A model generated the notes under the pieces. That model made no database searches, had not been told where the DNA came from, and was given only the letters and a program-made list of their open reading frames with translations. A program made the translations under genes and the position numbers. From contig JANNBN010000130.1 of assembly GCA_031385545.1 (NCBI GenBank), positions 24,181 to 88,180 on the forward strand: 64,000 bases of DNA, given 5' to 3'. The DNA comes from JANNBN01 sp031385545 (lineage in GTDB: Bacteria; Actinomycetota; Acidimicrobiia; Acidimicrobiales; JANYDT01). Shown here in pieces: positions 1 to 8,546 of this stretch (position 1 is the first letter of the stretch; the number at the start of each line of letters is the position of its first letter).

Positions 1-268
1 GACGGGCGTTGCGACGCACGGGGTCACGCTGGATCTCTTGCATCTTGACGACGAGGTTCTTGCCGTCGAGCACGATAGTGAACGGCTCGGTGCGGCTCTC
101 CATGGTCTTGAATGCCATCGACACTTCGTGGTGGTCGAGCGAGATGCAAACAGGCTCGGTGCCGTTGCCGTACACGATGCCGGGCAATTTGCCGGCCGTC
201 CGCAGGCGGCCGGACGCGGCGGAACCGGTCTGGGTGCGAAGTTCAGCGTTGAGCGTGATGTCGGCCAT
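1..268 (-). CDS. rplY: 50S ribosomal protein bL25 (Ctc-like), 5' part only
   Basis: The first 89 codons of a gene that runs off the left edge of the window; the ATG is at 268-266. The product begins MADITLNAELRTQTGSAASG and continues with a GKLPGIVYG stretch and a HHEVSMAFKT segment, which is the usual opening of the bL25/Ctc 5S-rRNA-binding domain (basic, then the GxLPAVLYG-like turn). bL25 binds 5S rRNA in the central protuberance of the large subunit. It lies downstream of prs on the same strand, a gene order common in Gram-positive bacteria. About 165 bases separate the two genes and hold a 14-bp tandem repeat. The C-terminal TL5-type domain cannot be judged because it is outside the window. 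Confidence 0.85.
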   Translation of the reverse strand, partial: MADITLNAELRTQTGSAASGRLRTAGKLPGIVYGNGTEPVCISLDHHEVSMAFKTMESRTEPFTIVLDGKNLVVKMQEIQRDPVRRNAR

Positions 269-288
269 GGCGTTGAAGGTCCTTCGGA

Positions 289-342
289 ACAGATCTTGGG
301 ATCAAGATCTCGGGTACAAGATCTCGGGAACAAGATCTCGGG
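289..342. repeat. 14-bp tandem repeat between prs and rplY
   Basis: The 12-mer CAAGATCTCGGG occurs at 303-314, 317-328 and 331-342, a period of 14. A decayed copy (CAGATCTTGGG) lies at 290-300. Each copy carries the palindrome AGATCT. The array lies 21 bases upstream of the bL25 start codon, so it would be in the 5' leader of rplY or the 3' region of prs. No function is recognised. Confidence 0.85.
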
Positions 343-433
343 TGCAGCTTGCAAAGCACGCCAGGAAACCACGGCTGTGCAGAGCCCTGCAATGGTAGCC
401 GCTCAATCCTGGGTGCCGAACCGGACCAGCGGA

Positions 434-1405
<972 letters not shown>

Positions 1406-1499
1406 CAACGTGTTTCCATCAGTCGAGCGAGCTCCGGGCGAAGTGGGTGACTTCCCCACACTACCGATTCGTTTTGACCCCGTCCGATGCGAACGGACG

Positions 1500-2678
1500 T
1501 CAGGCGGTGAACGATGGACCGGTTCGTACTCCGGGAGCAACCTTGGAGCCCGGCTCGAGCACTGCGAACGGCCCGACCACGGCTCCCGCGCCGATGTGGG
1601 CCGAGCGCGCAACGCTGTTCTCGACCGTTGCGCCTTCGCCGACCATGGTGTCCACGAGGCGACAATCCGGGCCGATCTCGGCTCCGGCACCGACGTGTGT
1701 CGACCCCTGCAGCATCGTTCCAGGAAACAGGGTGACGTCTGCAGCAATGTGAACGGTTGCGTCGACGTACGTGCGCATTGGGTCGATCATGGTGACGCCG
1801 CTCGCCATCAGCGATGCATTGGTGCGGCGTCGCAGTTCCGCTTCGACATCGGCCAGGTGCACGCGGTCGTCGACACCCATGGCTTCGCCTGCGTTGTCGA
1901 CCAGGACCGTTCCAACCGAATAGCCGGCGTCGACCAGAACACTGATGACCTCGGACAGCGACCCGCCTGAGCCGTCCCGGGTGATCCGGCGAAGTGCCGG
2001 TGCGAGCAGGTCCAGGTGGATCACCATCACTCCGGTATCGCACTCGTGGTCCGTTTTCGAGTCCCAGTCGTGGTGCATCTGCGCCACGTCGGGGGCGACG
2101 ACGGCTTCAACCCGACCGCCGCGCCCGCGCACGATGATGCCGTGGCCGTCGGGGTCGACCAGCGACGCCGTGAGGATGGTAGCGATGTGGCTGCTTCCCC
2201 GGTGTGCGTCGATCAGCGCTGCAATGGTGTCGTGCGTGATGAGCGGTCGGTCGCTCGGGAGCACAACCAGGTCTGTCACATCGGCACGGTCGGCCGCGCC
2301 GAACGCATGGTGGGCCCGTACGGTCGGCAGCACGTCGAAGTCGTCGTCGAGTGCCGTGACCGCCACGGCGACAGCGTCGGCAGAGCCCAGCGGATGCGAC
2401 TGGGTGACCACCGAGATGGTCATCTCGGGAGCGGCTTCCTGCTGCAGAACCTTGGCGACGCGGTCGATACCGCTGGACACCACCACCACCGCCCGTTCGA
2501 CACCGGCCCTCTGGAGCGTGTCCAGCGCATGGCCGGCCAACGTGCGGCCGCAGATCCGGTGCAGTGGTTTCGGACGAGCAGACCGCATGGCGTGCGCGTC
2601 GCCTGCGGCCATCACGATGCCGACGAACGAGTGGGCCTCTCCCGGACGTGGGGTTGGCAGTTGTGTAGCTGGCGACAT
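1500..2678 (-). CDS. GlmU-like N-acetylglucosamine-1-phosphate uridylyltransferase, C-terminally short
   Basis: A 392-residue protein. Residues 20-250 form a nucleotidyltransferase fold: IVMAAGDAHAMRSARPKPLH replaces the usual LAAGxGTRMxSxxPKxLH, and the DLVVLPSDRPL and GDGSGGSLSEV regions follow. Residues 270-392 are the start of a left-handed beta-helix with hexapeptide repeats (VHIAADVTLFPGTML, VGAGAEIGPDCRL). The protein ends at VAPGVRTGPSFTA. GlmU is normally about 450-480 residues, and the missing part holds the acetyl-CoA and GlcN-1-P acetyltransferase residues. Only 94 bases lie between the stop and prs, so the domain is not recoverable by a nearby frameshift. I infer a uridylyltransferase for UDP-GlcNAc synthesis that depends on another acetyltransferase, or a diverged nucleotidyltransferase. 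The glycine-rich loop is unusual (GDAHAM for GxGTRM). ATG 2678 is used. Confidence 0.75.
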   Translation of the reverse strand: MSPATQLPTPRPGEAHSFVGIVMAAGDAHAMRSARPKPLHRICGRTLAGHALDTLQRAGVERAVVVVSSGIDRVAKVLQQEAAPEMTISVVTQSHPLGSADAVAVAVTALDDDFDVLPTVRAHHAFGAADRADVTDLVVLPSDRPLITHDTIAALIDAHRGSSHIATILTASLVDPDGHGIIVRGRGGRVEAVVAPDVAQMHHDWDSKTDHECDTGVMVIHLDLLAPALRRITRDGSGGSLSEVISVLVDAGYSVGTVLVDNAGEAMGVDDRVHLADVEAELRRRTNASLMASGVTMIDPMRTYVDATVHIAADVTLFPGTMLQGSTHVGAGAEIGPDCRLVDTMVGEGATVENSVARSAHIGAGAVVGPFAVLEPGSKVAPGVRTGPSFTA

Positions 2679-2750
2679 GATGTGATCCCGTCTACCACAG
2701 GCACCTGAGCACATGGTGCAAACCACATCGGCAGCCGACGTGCCCGGGGT

Positions 2751-2784
2751 AAACCCGGAAAACCCCGGAAACCCGGAAAACCCG
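2751..2784. repeat. 18-bp tandem repeat between tRNA-Gln and the glmU-like gene
   Basis: The 18-mer AAACCCGGAAAACCCCGG is present almost twice in a row (2751-2768 and 2769-2784). The minus strand therefore carries repeated GGG/GGGG runs separated by TTT(T), just beyond the 3' end of the tRNA. It might affect tRNA 3' processing or form a G-rich structure, but neither can be shown from sequence alone. Confidence 0.8.
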
Positions 2785-2795
2785 CAGGCGTACAG

Positions 2796-2866
2796 TTCCG
2801 GGAGAAGGATTCGAACCCTCATTCTCTGGATCAAAACCAGATGTCCTGCCCTTGGACGATCCCGGA
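2796..2866 (-). tRNA. tRNA-Gln (anticodon UUG)
   Basis: Read on the minus strand, the acceptor stem is TCCGGGA paired with TCCCGGA followed by discriminator A. The D arm is GTCCAAGGGCAGGAC. The anticodon stem is TCTGG/CCAGA with loop TTTTGAT, which gives anticodon TTG at 2834-2832. The T arm is GAGGG-TTCGAAT-CCTTC. No CCA is encoded after the discriminator. About 70 bases separate it from the lipoprotein gene upstream and 117 bases from the glmU-like gene downstream. Confidence 0.95.
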
Positions 2867-2935
2867 GCGACGCTGCCGCACATGAACGATACAACCCGAC
2901 GTCGGACGCCTCGGGCAGTTCCGGCACCCGGCCGG

Positions 2936-3664
2936 CTATCCGCCCGGGGATCCGCTCACCTCGACACCGCTGTCGGTCGCGCCGGAGAGCTGCGAATCGT
3001 CGGGCGTCACCGGAGGGAGGACCACCTCGGGCAGTGAACACCGCCTGTCCTCTTCAAGACACGGGAAGTCAGCGACATGGTATTCCGGGCCGAGCGAGCC
3101 GGACTGGTTGACGAGGGTGATGAATTGATCGTCGACCACGAAACGCACCCCGCCGATACCCGGACTGGCGAGAAGCGACGTCAGGGCCAACTGCGCGATG
3201 ACGGCGCGGCGTTGCGGGTCGGTCAGACCCCGAATCACGCCGGCCACGGTCGACAGGTTGATCTCGGCCACTCCGTCCACCACGACCACGGCGAGGCTGA
3301 GGTCGGTGTCGGCAACAATGGCTTCAAGCGGTGAGGTGAACCCGCCCTCGCGTTCGCGTGGCAGCAGGCCGGCCTTCAGCGATTCGATGGTGTTGCGGAT
3401 CGCGAATTCTGGGTGCGTCGTGGAACTTGCCGTGTCGCGCCGCTCGACCCAGTCGAACCGACCATCACGGAAGAAGAAGATCCGGACCGGAAGGGCAGCA
3501 TCGGATCTGCCACGTTTGACGGTGGTCGGAGGTCCGCTCCTGCCACCTGCATCGACAGGGGTGGCGTTGAGCGGTACACCGCAAGCGGTCAGCGGCAGAA
3601 GCGTCAGCAGAAGCAGCAAAGCCGACGTGATGGACGGTCGAGCAGGGCGGCGGAACCAATTCAT
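2936..3664 (-). CDS. GerMN-domain lipoprotein, minimal LpqB-like (module 1)
   Basis: A 242-residue exported lipoprotein. The arginine-rich n-region and long leucine stretch end in LTAC with lipid-attachment Cys28. The mature part has one GerMN-type domain, with the segments RIFFFRDGRFDWVERR, VVVDGVAEINLS and PGIGGVRFVVDDQ. LpqB of Mycobacterium has GerMN plus a C-terminal beta-propeller and is over 550 residues; the propeller is absent here. The ATG overlaps the stop of the histidine kinase gene by 4 bases (3661-3664), so it is probably translationally coupled. LpqB binds the extracellular part of the MtrB sensor, and a similar sensor-modulating role at the outer membrane face is inferred. 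The position after a response regulator and kinase matches mtrA-mtrB-lpqB. A paralogue is at 9341-10135. Confidence 0.85.
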   Translation of the reverse strand: MNWFRRPARPSITSALLLLLTLLPLTACGVPLNATPVDAGGRSGPPTTVKRGRSDAALPVRIFFFRDGRFDWVERRDTASSTTHPEFAIRNTIESLKAGLLPREREGGFTSPLEAIVADTDLSLAVVVVDGVAEINLSTVAGVIRGLTDPQRRAVIAQLALTSLLASPGIGGVRFVVDDQFITLVNQSGSLGPEYHVADFPCLEEDRRCSLPEVVLPPVTPDDSQLSGATDSGVEVSGSPGG

Positions 3665-5163
3665 GCAAGCGCCCCGTCAACCGCGTCGAGCCTGTCCTGC
3701 CCGCCAGCCGGTGCATGCGCCTCGAGCAGTTCAACGACGAACCGCGCCCCGCCGGACGGTGCTGCTTCGGCCCACACCTGGCCGCCATGCAGCCTGGCAT
3801 GTTCGCTGACGAGCGAGAGGCCGAGCCCTGTGCCCTTGGTGTTGGCGCTGCGCTGTGCGCTGCCGCGGCGGAACCGTTCGAAGATCACCGCTCGCTCGTC
3901 CTCGCCGATCCCGTTCCCACCGTCGTCGACCGTGATTCGCAGCAAGTTCTCGCCGGCTTCCGTGCGGCTGGACGACAGTGCAATCGATGTTGCGCCGCCT
4001 GCGTAATTCTGCGCGTTCTGCAACAGATTGGCCAGGATCCGCTCCACCCTGCGCCGGTCGATCGTGACGATAGGAGGCGACAGACGAGACGCGTCGATCG
4101 GGATCTCGCCGAACCCGGCCGCGATCTGGGCGACGAACTCCGGAAGGTCGACCTCGGCGAGGTTCATCTCTGCGGCACCGGCGTCGAAGCGGCTGATCTC
4201 CAGCAGATCGAGGACCAATCGGCGGAAATGCTCGGTCTGCGAGACCAGCACGTCGATCACAGGATGAGTCCGTTCTGCGACGTCGTCACGACGCGATGCC
4301 AACAGCTGTGCCGCTGCCGACAGCGACGTGAGCGGGGTCCGCAGTTCGTGGCTGACGTCAGAAGCGAAGCGCGCTTCGCGTTCGATACGCTGTTGCAGCG
4401 AATCAGCCATGCTGTTGAACGAGCCGACAAGCGGATCGAGATCGCTGTCCGGTGCAACCTCGATGCGCGCGCCAAGCTCGCCCGAGGTGATCTCCTGGGC
4501 GGCGCGGGCGACCTGACGCAGCGGCCGCATGATCCGCACGCTGACCAAACGCCCGAACCCGGCACCGAGCAGCGACGCAATAACTGCGGCAAGGCCAAGC
4601 GCCTGCGCCAAATCCTTGAGATACTGCGCTTCGCTCGGCAGCGGCACCCGTTCGAAGTACTCGGCGACCATGTCGCCGCTGGTCCCATAGAGCGGAACTC
4701 CGACGATGACCGTGGGCGTACCAGCAAGACGCTGCACGACGTATGCGGACTTTCCTTCGACCACCGAAAGCCGGAGTCTGTTCTCGGCCTGGCTGACCGG
4801 CTCGGTGATAGTAGTCACCACGCTACAGGTCGACGTCTGGTCGAGGGTGTCGGCCTTGCAGGTGGTCCCGATGTCCGTGACAGCAACGGTGTAGGCGCGG
4901 TTCGGTAGGCCCAACTGGTCGATTGCGTACACCGCAAGCCCAGCGTCTGTCACAGAGGACTCGACCTCGGCCGCATTCGTCTGCGCGCGTACGACCGCCT
5001 GATCGATGCGCTGTTCGATGAAACGAGACCGAACCAGCTGATACGTGACGACAGCGAGCAGGGTGGAAACGAGCATCGCTCCGAGCGCGAACGCAGCTGT
5101 TGCACGTGCCCTCAGCCCGACCCTTGCCCGCCAACGGGAGTACAGGTTACCGAGGGCCGTCAC
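3661..5163 (-). CDS. sensor histidine kinase, MtrB-like (module 1)
   Basis: A 500-residue membrane kinase. Transmembrane segment 1 is at about 22-44 and an extracytoplasmic loop of about 140 residues contains two cysteines (TCKADTLDQTSTC). A second transmembrane segment lies at about 188-210, then HAMP (RIMRPLRQVARAAQEI). HisKA contains the phosphoacceptor in SDVSHELRTPLTSL at about residue 273, and HATPase_c shows the N box NLLQNAQNYA, G1 DDGGNG and G2 GTGLGLSL. All catalytic motifs are intact. It overlaps the upstream response regulator gene by 4 bases (5160-5163) and the downstream lipoprotein gene by 4 bases, so the three are one operon. The signal is unknown; MtrB in relatives responds to envelope and osmotic state. 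Confidence 0.9.
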   Translation of the reverse strand: MTALGNLYSRWRARVGLRARATAAFALGAMLVSTLLAVVTYQLVRSRFIEQRIDQAVVRAQTNAAEVESSVTDAGLAVYAIDQLGLPNRAYTVAVTDIGTTCKADTLDQTSTCSVVTTITEPVSQAENRLRLSVVEGKSAYVVQRLAGTPTVIVGVPLYGTSGDMVAEYFERVPLPSEAQYLKDLAQALGLAAVIASLLGAGFGRLVSVRIMRPLRQVARAAQEITSGELGARIEVAPDSDLDPLVGSFNSMADSLQQRIEREARFASDVSHELRTPLTSLSAAAQLLASRRDDVAERTHPVIDVLVSQTEHFRRLVLDLLEISRFDAGAAEMNLAEVDLPEFVAQIAAGFGEIPIDASRLSPPIVTIDRRRVERILANLLQNAQNYAGGATSIALSSSRTEAGENLLRITVDDGGNGIGEDERAVIFERFRRGSAQRSANTKGTGLGLSLVSEHARLHGGQVWAEAAPSGGARFVVELLEAHAPAGGQDRLDAVDGALA

Positions 5164-5954
5164 GGGGCGAACCTGTATCCGACCCCTCGAGCGGTCAGGA
5201 TGTGACGCGGTTCCGCTGGGTCTGCCTCGACCTTGATGCGCAGACGCCTCACGTGCACATCGACCACCCGCCCATCAGCCAGCTGGTCGTAGCCCCACAC
5301 GTGCTCCAGCAGTTCATCGCGTGAATAGACCCGGTTCGGGCTGGCGGCGAGCATCACCAGAAGCCGGTGCTCGGTCTTGGTGAGGTGCACGGTCTGGCCG
5401 AGCACCTGTACGTCCAGGTCGTACCGGTCGATGACGAGATCGCCGAACTGCATCGTGCGACCGAGCTGCACCGCAGTTGGTGCGACATTGGGCGCCGGGG
5501 TACCGACGTTGTCGGCTGGAGGCTGTCCGCCGCTGCGCCGCAGCAACGCCCTGATCCGAGCAGTGAGCTCAACGGGGTTGAACGGCTTTGTCACGTAATC
5601 GTCGGCGCCTGCGTCGAGCCCGTTGACGACGTCGGAGGAGGACTCGTTGGCCGTGACGATGATGATGGGCACGCCGCTGGTCTGGCGGAGCGCACGGCAC
5701 ACGTCGAAACCGCTGCGGTCAGGCAGCTTGAGATCGACCAGGACCAGGTCCGGGCGGTCAGCTGCGAACCTGGCCAGGCCGTCGAAGGCGGTGGGCGCCT
5801 CTGACACCTGGAAGCCCGCATCTTCGAGGGACATGCGGAGCATCAGCCGCACGTCGTCGTCATCTTCGATGGTGAGGACGCAGGCCGTGCCGGCACCTCC
5901 ACCGAGGGAACGCTCCGAGCCCGCTGCGATCGACATCTCCCCATGCTCGCGCAC
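5160..5954 (-). CDS. OmpR-family response regulator, MtrA-like (module 1)
   Basis: A 264-residue two-domain regulator. The receiver has the acidic pair IEDDDD, the phospho-acceptor in VLVDLKLPDRSG at about residue 73, the switch Thr in IIIVTANE and Lys in VTKPFNPVEL. After a linker of about 25 residues rich in Pro/Ala the winged-helix domain shows VHLTKTEHRLL, the EHVWGYD loop and VVDVHVRRLRIKVE recognition helix. The start could be the GTG at 5954 or the ATG six codons later; the latter has GGGGAG directly against it, so the GTG is kept with reservation. It probably controls cell-wall or division genes if it works like MtrA. It is divergent from the bS22 gene across a 56-base gap. Confidence 0.9.
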   Translation of the reverse strand: MREHGEMSIAAGSERSLGGGAGTACVLTIEDDDDVRLMLRMSLEDAGFQVSEAPTAFDGLARFAADRPDLVLVDLKLPDRSGFDVCRALRQTSGVPIIIVTANESSSDVVNGLDAGADDYVTKPFNPVELTARIRALLRRSGGQPPADNVGTPAPNVAPTAVQLGRTMQFGDLVIDRYDLDVQVLGQTVHLTKTEHRLLVMLAASPNRVYSRDELLEHVWGYDQLADGRVVDVHVRRLRIKVEADPAEPRHILTARGVGYRFAP

Positions 5955-6010
5955 GTTGGCAGCTCGGAGCTTCGCGGGGACGCTCTCGGAGCAGCTAACG
6001 TGGCCGTCCC

Positions 6011-6112
6011 ATGGGATCGCTGATCAAGAAGCGCCGCAAGCGCATGCGCAAGAAGAAGCACAAGAAGATGTTGAAAAAGACGCGGTGGCAGCGTCGCGCC
6101 AACAAGAAGTAG
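6011..6112 (+). CDS. 30S ribosomal microprotein bS22 (AURKAIP1/COX24-type)
   Basis: A 33-residue, extremely basic protein: MGSLIKKRRKRMRKKKHKK, then MLKKTRWQRRANKK and stop. It matches the pattern of bS22, the small AURKAIP1/COX24-domain protein seen near the decoding centre in the structure of the mycobacterial ribosome; members are about 33 residues and start MGSxIKKRRKRMxKKKH. It is divergent from response regulator 1 and ends 12 bases before the end of ispE, which runs the other way. There is no strong ribosome-binding site in the upstream bases. Identification rests on near-complete motif match, which is strong for such a short protein. Confidence 0.85.
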   Translation: MGSLIKKRRKRMRKKKHKKMLKKTRWQRRANKK

Positions 6113-6124
6113 GCGCTCGCTCCA

Positions 6125-6874
6125 TCACTCCGGCGCCGAAGCGAAGGGGGCGGTCGTGCGGGTGACGATCCGGCCCTCGCCAGGAAACTCCCCCTCGACG
6201 AACCACGTTGATCCGCTACCGGCCAGGTGGGGACGCCGGCCGCTGGCATCCCCGAGCCGGTCACGCCACACGGCAAGCCGAGGCTCGACGACCAACGCTG
6301 CGGGCTCAAGATCGTTGAGACCTCCGCCCCTCGGACCCCCAAGCCGATCCCACGCTGTGTAAACGGCTGGGGTCGACACGCCGAACGGTGGGCACACCAG
6401 CGTGAAGACTCGATCGATGAACGGAAGTGGTTCGATCTGCTCGCCGATACCAGACACCCGTGCGCGGCCACCCACGACGCAGAACGGCACATCAGCGCCC
6501 AGGCTGGCACTTGCTGCCACATCGTCGGGCGACACTCGGCCGGCCCAGCGCAGCACGGCAGCGGCATTTCCTGACCCTCCGCCCAACCCCGCTCCGGCAG
6601 GGATGCGCTTGCGAATGGTGACCAAGGCGCGGCGTTCAACCATAGTCAGCGCCCGCGCCACCAGGTTGTCAGGGCCGACTGTGACCGTGAGACCCGCAGC
6701 CGCTGCACCTTCGACGTCGATGCGAAGGCCATCGCCTGGCTCGAACGTGACCGTGTCGGCGAGGTCGAGCGACACCATCTCCGCGTCGATGGTGTGGTAG
6801 CCGTTCGGTAGCACGCCCATGACCCTGAGCGACACCGTGAGTTTGGCCGGCGACATCACAACCGTTGGGCTCAC
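6125..6874 (-). CDS. ispE: 4-diphosphocytidyl-2-C-methyl-D-erythritol kinase
   Basis: A GHMP kinase that phosphorylates CDP-ME in the MEP route to isoprenoids. The 249-residue product is shorter than typical IspE (about 280-320). It has the N-terminal SPAKLTVSLRVMG (APAKINLxL motif), YHTIDAEM, the glycine-rich ATP loop PAGAGLGGGSGNAAA, the GADVPFC motif carrying the catalytic Asp, and a GSGST motif near the C-terminus. The usual GGGSSDAA is GGGSGNAA here, replacing Ser-Asp by Gly-Asn next to the phosphate loop. Start GTG at 6874; an internal ATG seven codons later is also possible. It follows ksgA after 20 bases, as in many actinobacteria (ksgA-ispE). Confidence 0.9.
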   Translation of the reverse strand: MSPTVVMSPAKLTVSLRVMGVLPNGYHTIDAEMVSLDLADTVTFEPGDGLRIDVEGAAAAGLTVTVGPDNLVARALTMVERRALVTIRKRIPAGAGLGGGSGNAAAVLRWAGRVSPDDVAASASLGADVPFCVVGGRARVSGIGEQIEPLPFIDRVFTLVCPPFGVSTPAVYTAWDRLGGPRGGGLNDLEPAALVVEPRLAVWRDRLGDASGRRPHLAGSGSTWFVEGEFPGEGRIVTRTTAPFASAPE

Positions 6875-6894
6875 GACCCCAATGTACCGGCGCG

Positions 6895-7731
6895 TCAGGC
6901 GTGGGAAATCCTTCCCTTTCGTGCTGCAGCGAGCCGGCCCCAGGCGTGGACGTCGAGCTCCTCGGGCCGGGCCTCGGGCGCAACGCCGGCCGCCGCAAAG
7001 TCCTCCGCCAACACCAGCGCGGCCAAGGAGCCGCGCAGCATCTTTCGACGCTTGCCGAACCCGGTCTGCACCAGCTCGAACAGGTCTGCGTGGGACACAA
7101 TCGACGGATCGACTGCTGGCTGATCGTGGCGCACGATGGACACCAATGCCGAGTCGACCTTGGGCTGCGGAAGGAACACCGTGGGCGGAACATGGCCGAC
7201 AATGCGCGCAGTTCCCCAGTAGGCAACCTTCACCGACACGCCGCCATATGCCTTGGTTCGTGGCCGACCGGCGAGCCGCTCACCGACCTCCTTCTGCACC
7301 ATCACCAACATGCGGCCGATCAGCGGCTGTTGGTCCAGCAGGTCGCAGATCAACGGAACGCTGATGTTGTACGGGAGGTTGGCCACGAGCACATGCGGCT
7401 CGCCCTGCAGCAGCTCGGGCCAGTCGGCGTTCATGGCGTCGCCCTCCACAACACGCACCCCGAGCGGCACTACCTCTTGGACAAGGATGGGCAGCACGAA
7501 TCGGTCCAGCTCCAAGGCAACGATCGAGGCCCCCGTCTCAGCGAGCGCGCGAGTCAGCGACCCCAACCCGGGACCGATCTCCACGACACGATCACCCGCA
7601 CCGACCTGCGCCAACCGAGCGATGCGTCGCACCGTGTTGGGGTCGACCACGAAGTTCTGGCCGAGCGCGCGTGATGGAGCCGCGCCATAGGCCTCGAGCA
7701 ACTCGGTGGCCTGCCGACGCGTGAGGGTCAT
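6895..7731 (-). CDS. ksgA: 16S rRNA (A1518/A1519) dimethyladenosine transferase
   Basis: Also known as RsmA. It dimethylates two adjacent adenosines at the 3' end of 16S rRNA and acts as a checkpoint in 30S assembly. The 278-residue product is the usual length. Visible motifs are LGQNFVVDPNTVRRI (N-terminal contact), the SAM-binding loop VEIGPGLGSLTRAL, ALELDRF, EGDAMNADW and the catalytic NLPYNIS. The C-terminal helical region includes FGKRRKMLRGSL. ATG 7731 overlaps the tatD stop by 4 bases (7728-7731), giving translational coupling tatD-ksgA-ispE. Nothing is missing. Confidence 0.95.
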   Translation of the reverse strand: MTLTRRQATELLEAYGAAPSRALGQNFVVDPNTVRRIARLAQVGAGDRVVEIGPGLGSLTRALAETGASIVALELDRFVLPILVQEVVPLGVRVVEGDAMNADWPELLQGEPHVLVANLPYNISVPLICDLLDQQPLIGRMLVMVQKEVGERLAGRPRTKAYGGVSVKVAYWGTARIVGHVPPTVFLPQPKVDSALVSIVRHDQPAVDPSIVSHADLFELVQTGFGKRRKMLRGSLAALVLAEDFAAAGVAPEARPEELDVHAWGRLAAARKGRISHA

Positions 7732-8546
7732 GGCAGCCCGAACAGGCGCGTGGCGTTGTCCCAACTTGCCGTTGCGACCTCTGCCACCTCGACCCCTTTG
7801 GCCTGAGCAACCGCTGCACCGACCAACGACACATACGCCGGTATGTTCTGCTTCCCCCGGTGCGGGACCGGGGCCAGATACGGCGAGTCGGTCTCGACAG
7901 TGAACCGATCCATCGGGCACAGCACCGCAGCCTCACGAACCTCAGGCGCGGACTTGTAGGACACGATGCCACTGAACGACAGCATGACCCCGTCGGAGAG
8001 TGCGAGGCAGGTCTCGGCTTCGGCCGGGCCACCCGTGAAGCAATGGAACACGGTGCGCTTCGGAACGCCCTGCTCATGCAGGATCGCCCACGTGTCAGGC
8101 CAGGCTTCGCGGGTATGGATCACAAGCGCCAACCCCGTTTCGTGCGCGATGCGGATCTGCGCGGCGAACGATTCACGCTGCAGTTCACGCGGTGAATGGT
8201 CGTAGTGATAGTCCAGTCCGCACTCGCCGATACCGACCACCCGGGCACCGTGGGCTTCTGAAGATTCGACGAGCGGCCGCACCCAGTCCCACCCCTCTGT
8301 GGCGTCGTGGGGGTGCAGCCCGACCGTGGCCCACACGTTGCCATGGCTGGCGCTGTGATCACACGCCAGCCGTGACCGCTGCTCGTCCGTGCCCACGTCG
8401 ATGAGTCTGAGGACGCCGGCTTGCGCAGATTGCTCGATTTCGAGCAGGAAGGGATCGACCGCGCTCGAATCCGCGGATTGGTCAGCCGGAACCTTCCCAT
8501 ATTCGAGATGACAATGCGCATCGGTCCAGCGCAGCCCGTCTGTCAT
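7728..8546 (-). CDS. tatD: TatD-family metal-dependent hydrolase (DNase)
   Basis: A 272-residue TIM-barrel hydrolase. Metal ligands are visible in TDAHCHLEY (HxH near the N-terminus), GECGLDYH (Glu), VIHTREA (His), HCFTGG (His) and VETDSPYLAP (Asp). The family removes nucleotides from DNA or RNA 3' ends or acts on other esters; the exact substrate of this copy is unknown. ATG 8546 overlaps the stop of response regulator 2 by 4 bases and the stop overlaps ksgA by 4 bases, so the gene is embedded in a tightly coupled operon. tatD next to ksgA is a common Gram-positive order. Confidence 0.92.
   Translation of the reverse strand: MTDGLRWTDAHCHLEYGKVPADQSADSSAVDPFLLEIEQSAQAGVLRLIDVGTDEQRSRLACDHSASHGNVWATVGLHPHDATEGWDWVRPLVESSEAHGARVVGIGECGLDYHYDHSPRELQRESFAAQIRIAHETGLALVIHTREAWPDTWAILHEQGVPKRTVFHCFTGGPAEAETCLALSDGVMLSFSGIVSYKSAPEVREAAVLCPMDRFTVETDSPYLAPVPHRGKQNIPAYVSLVGAAVAQAKGVEVAEVATASWDNATRLFGLP

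Noticed and set aside
2751..2784. Rho-independent terminator after tRNA-Gln
   Set aside because: The sequence is a direct repeat, not an inverted one, so no stable hairpin with a T-run forms.
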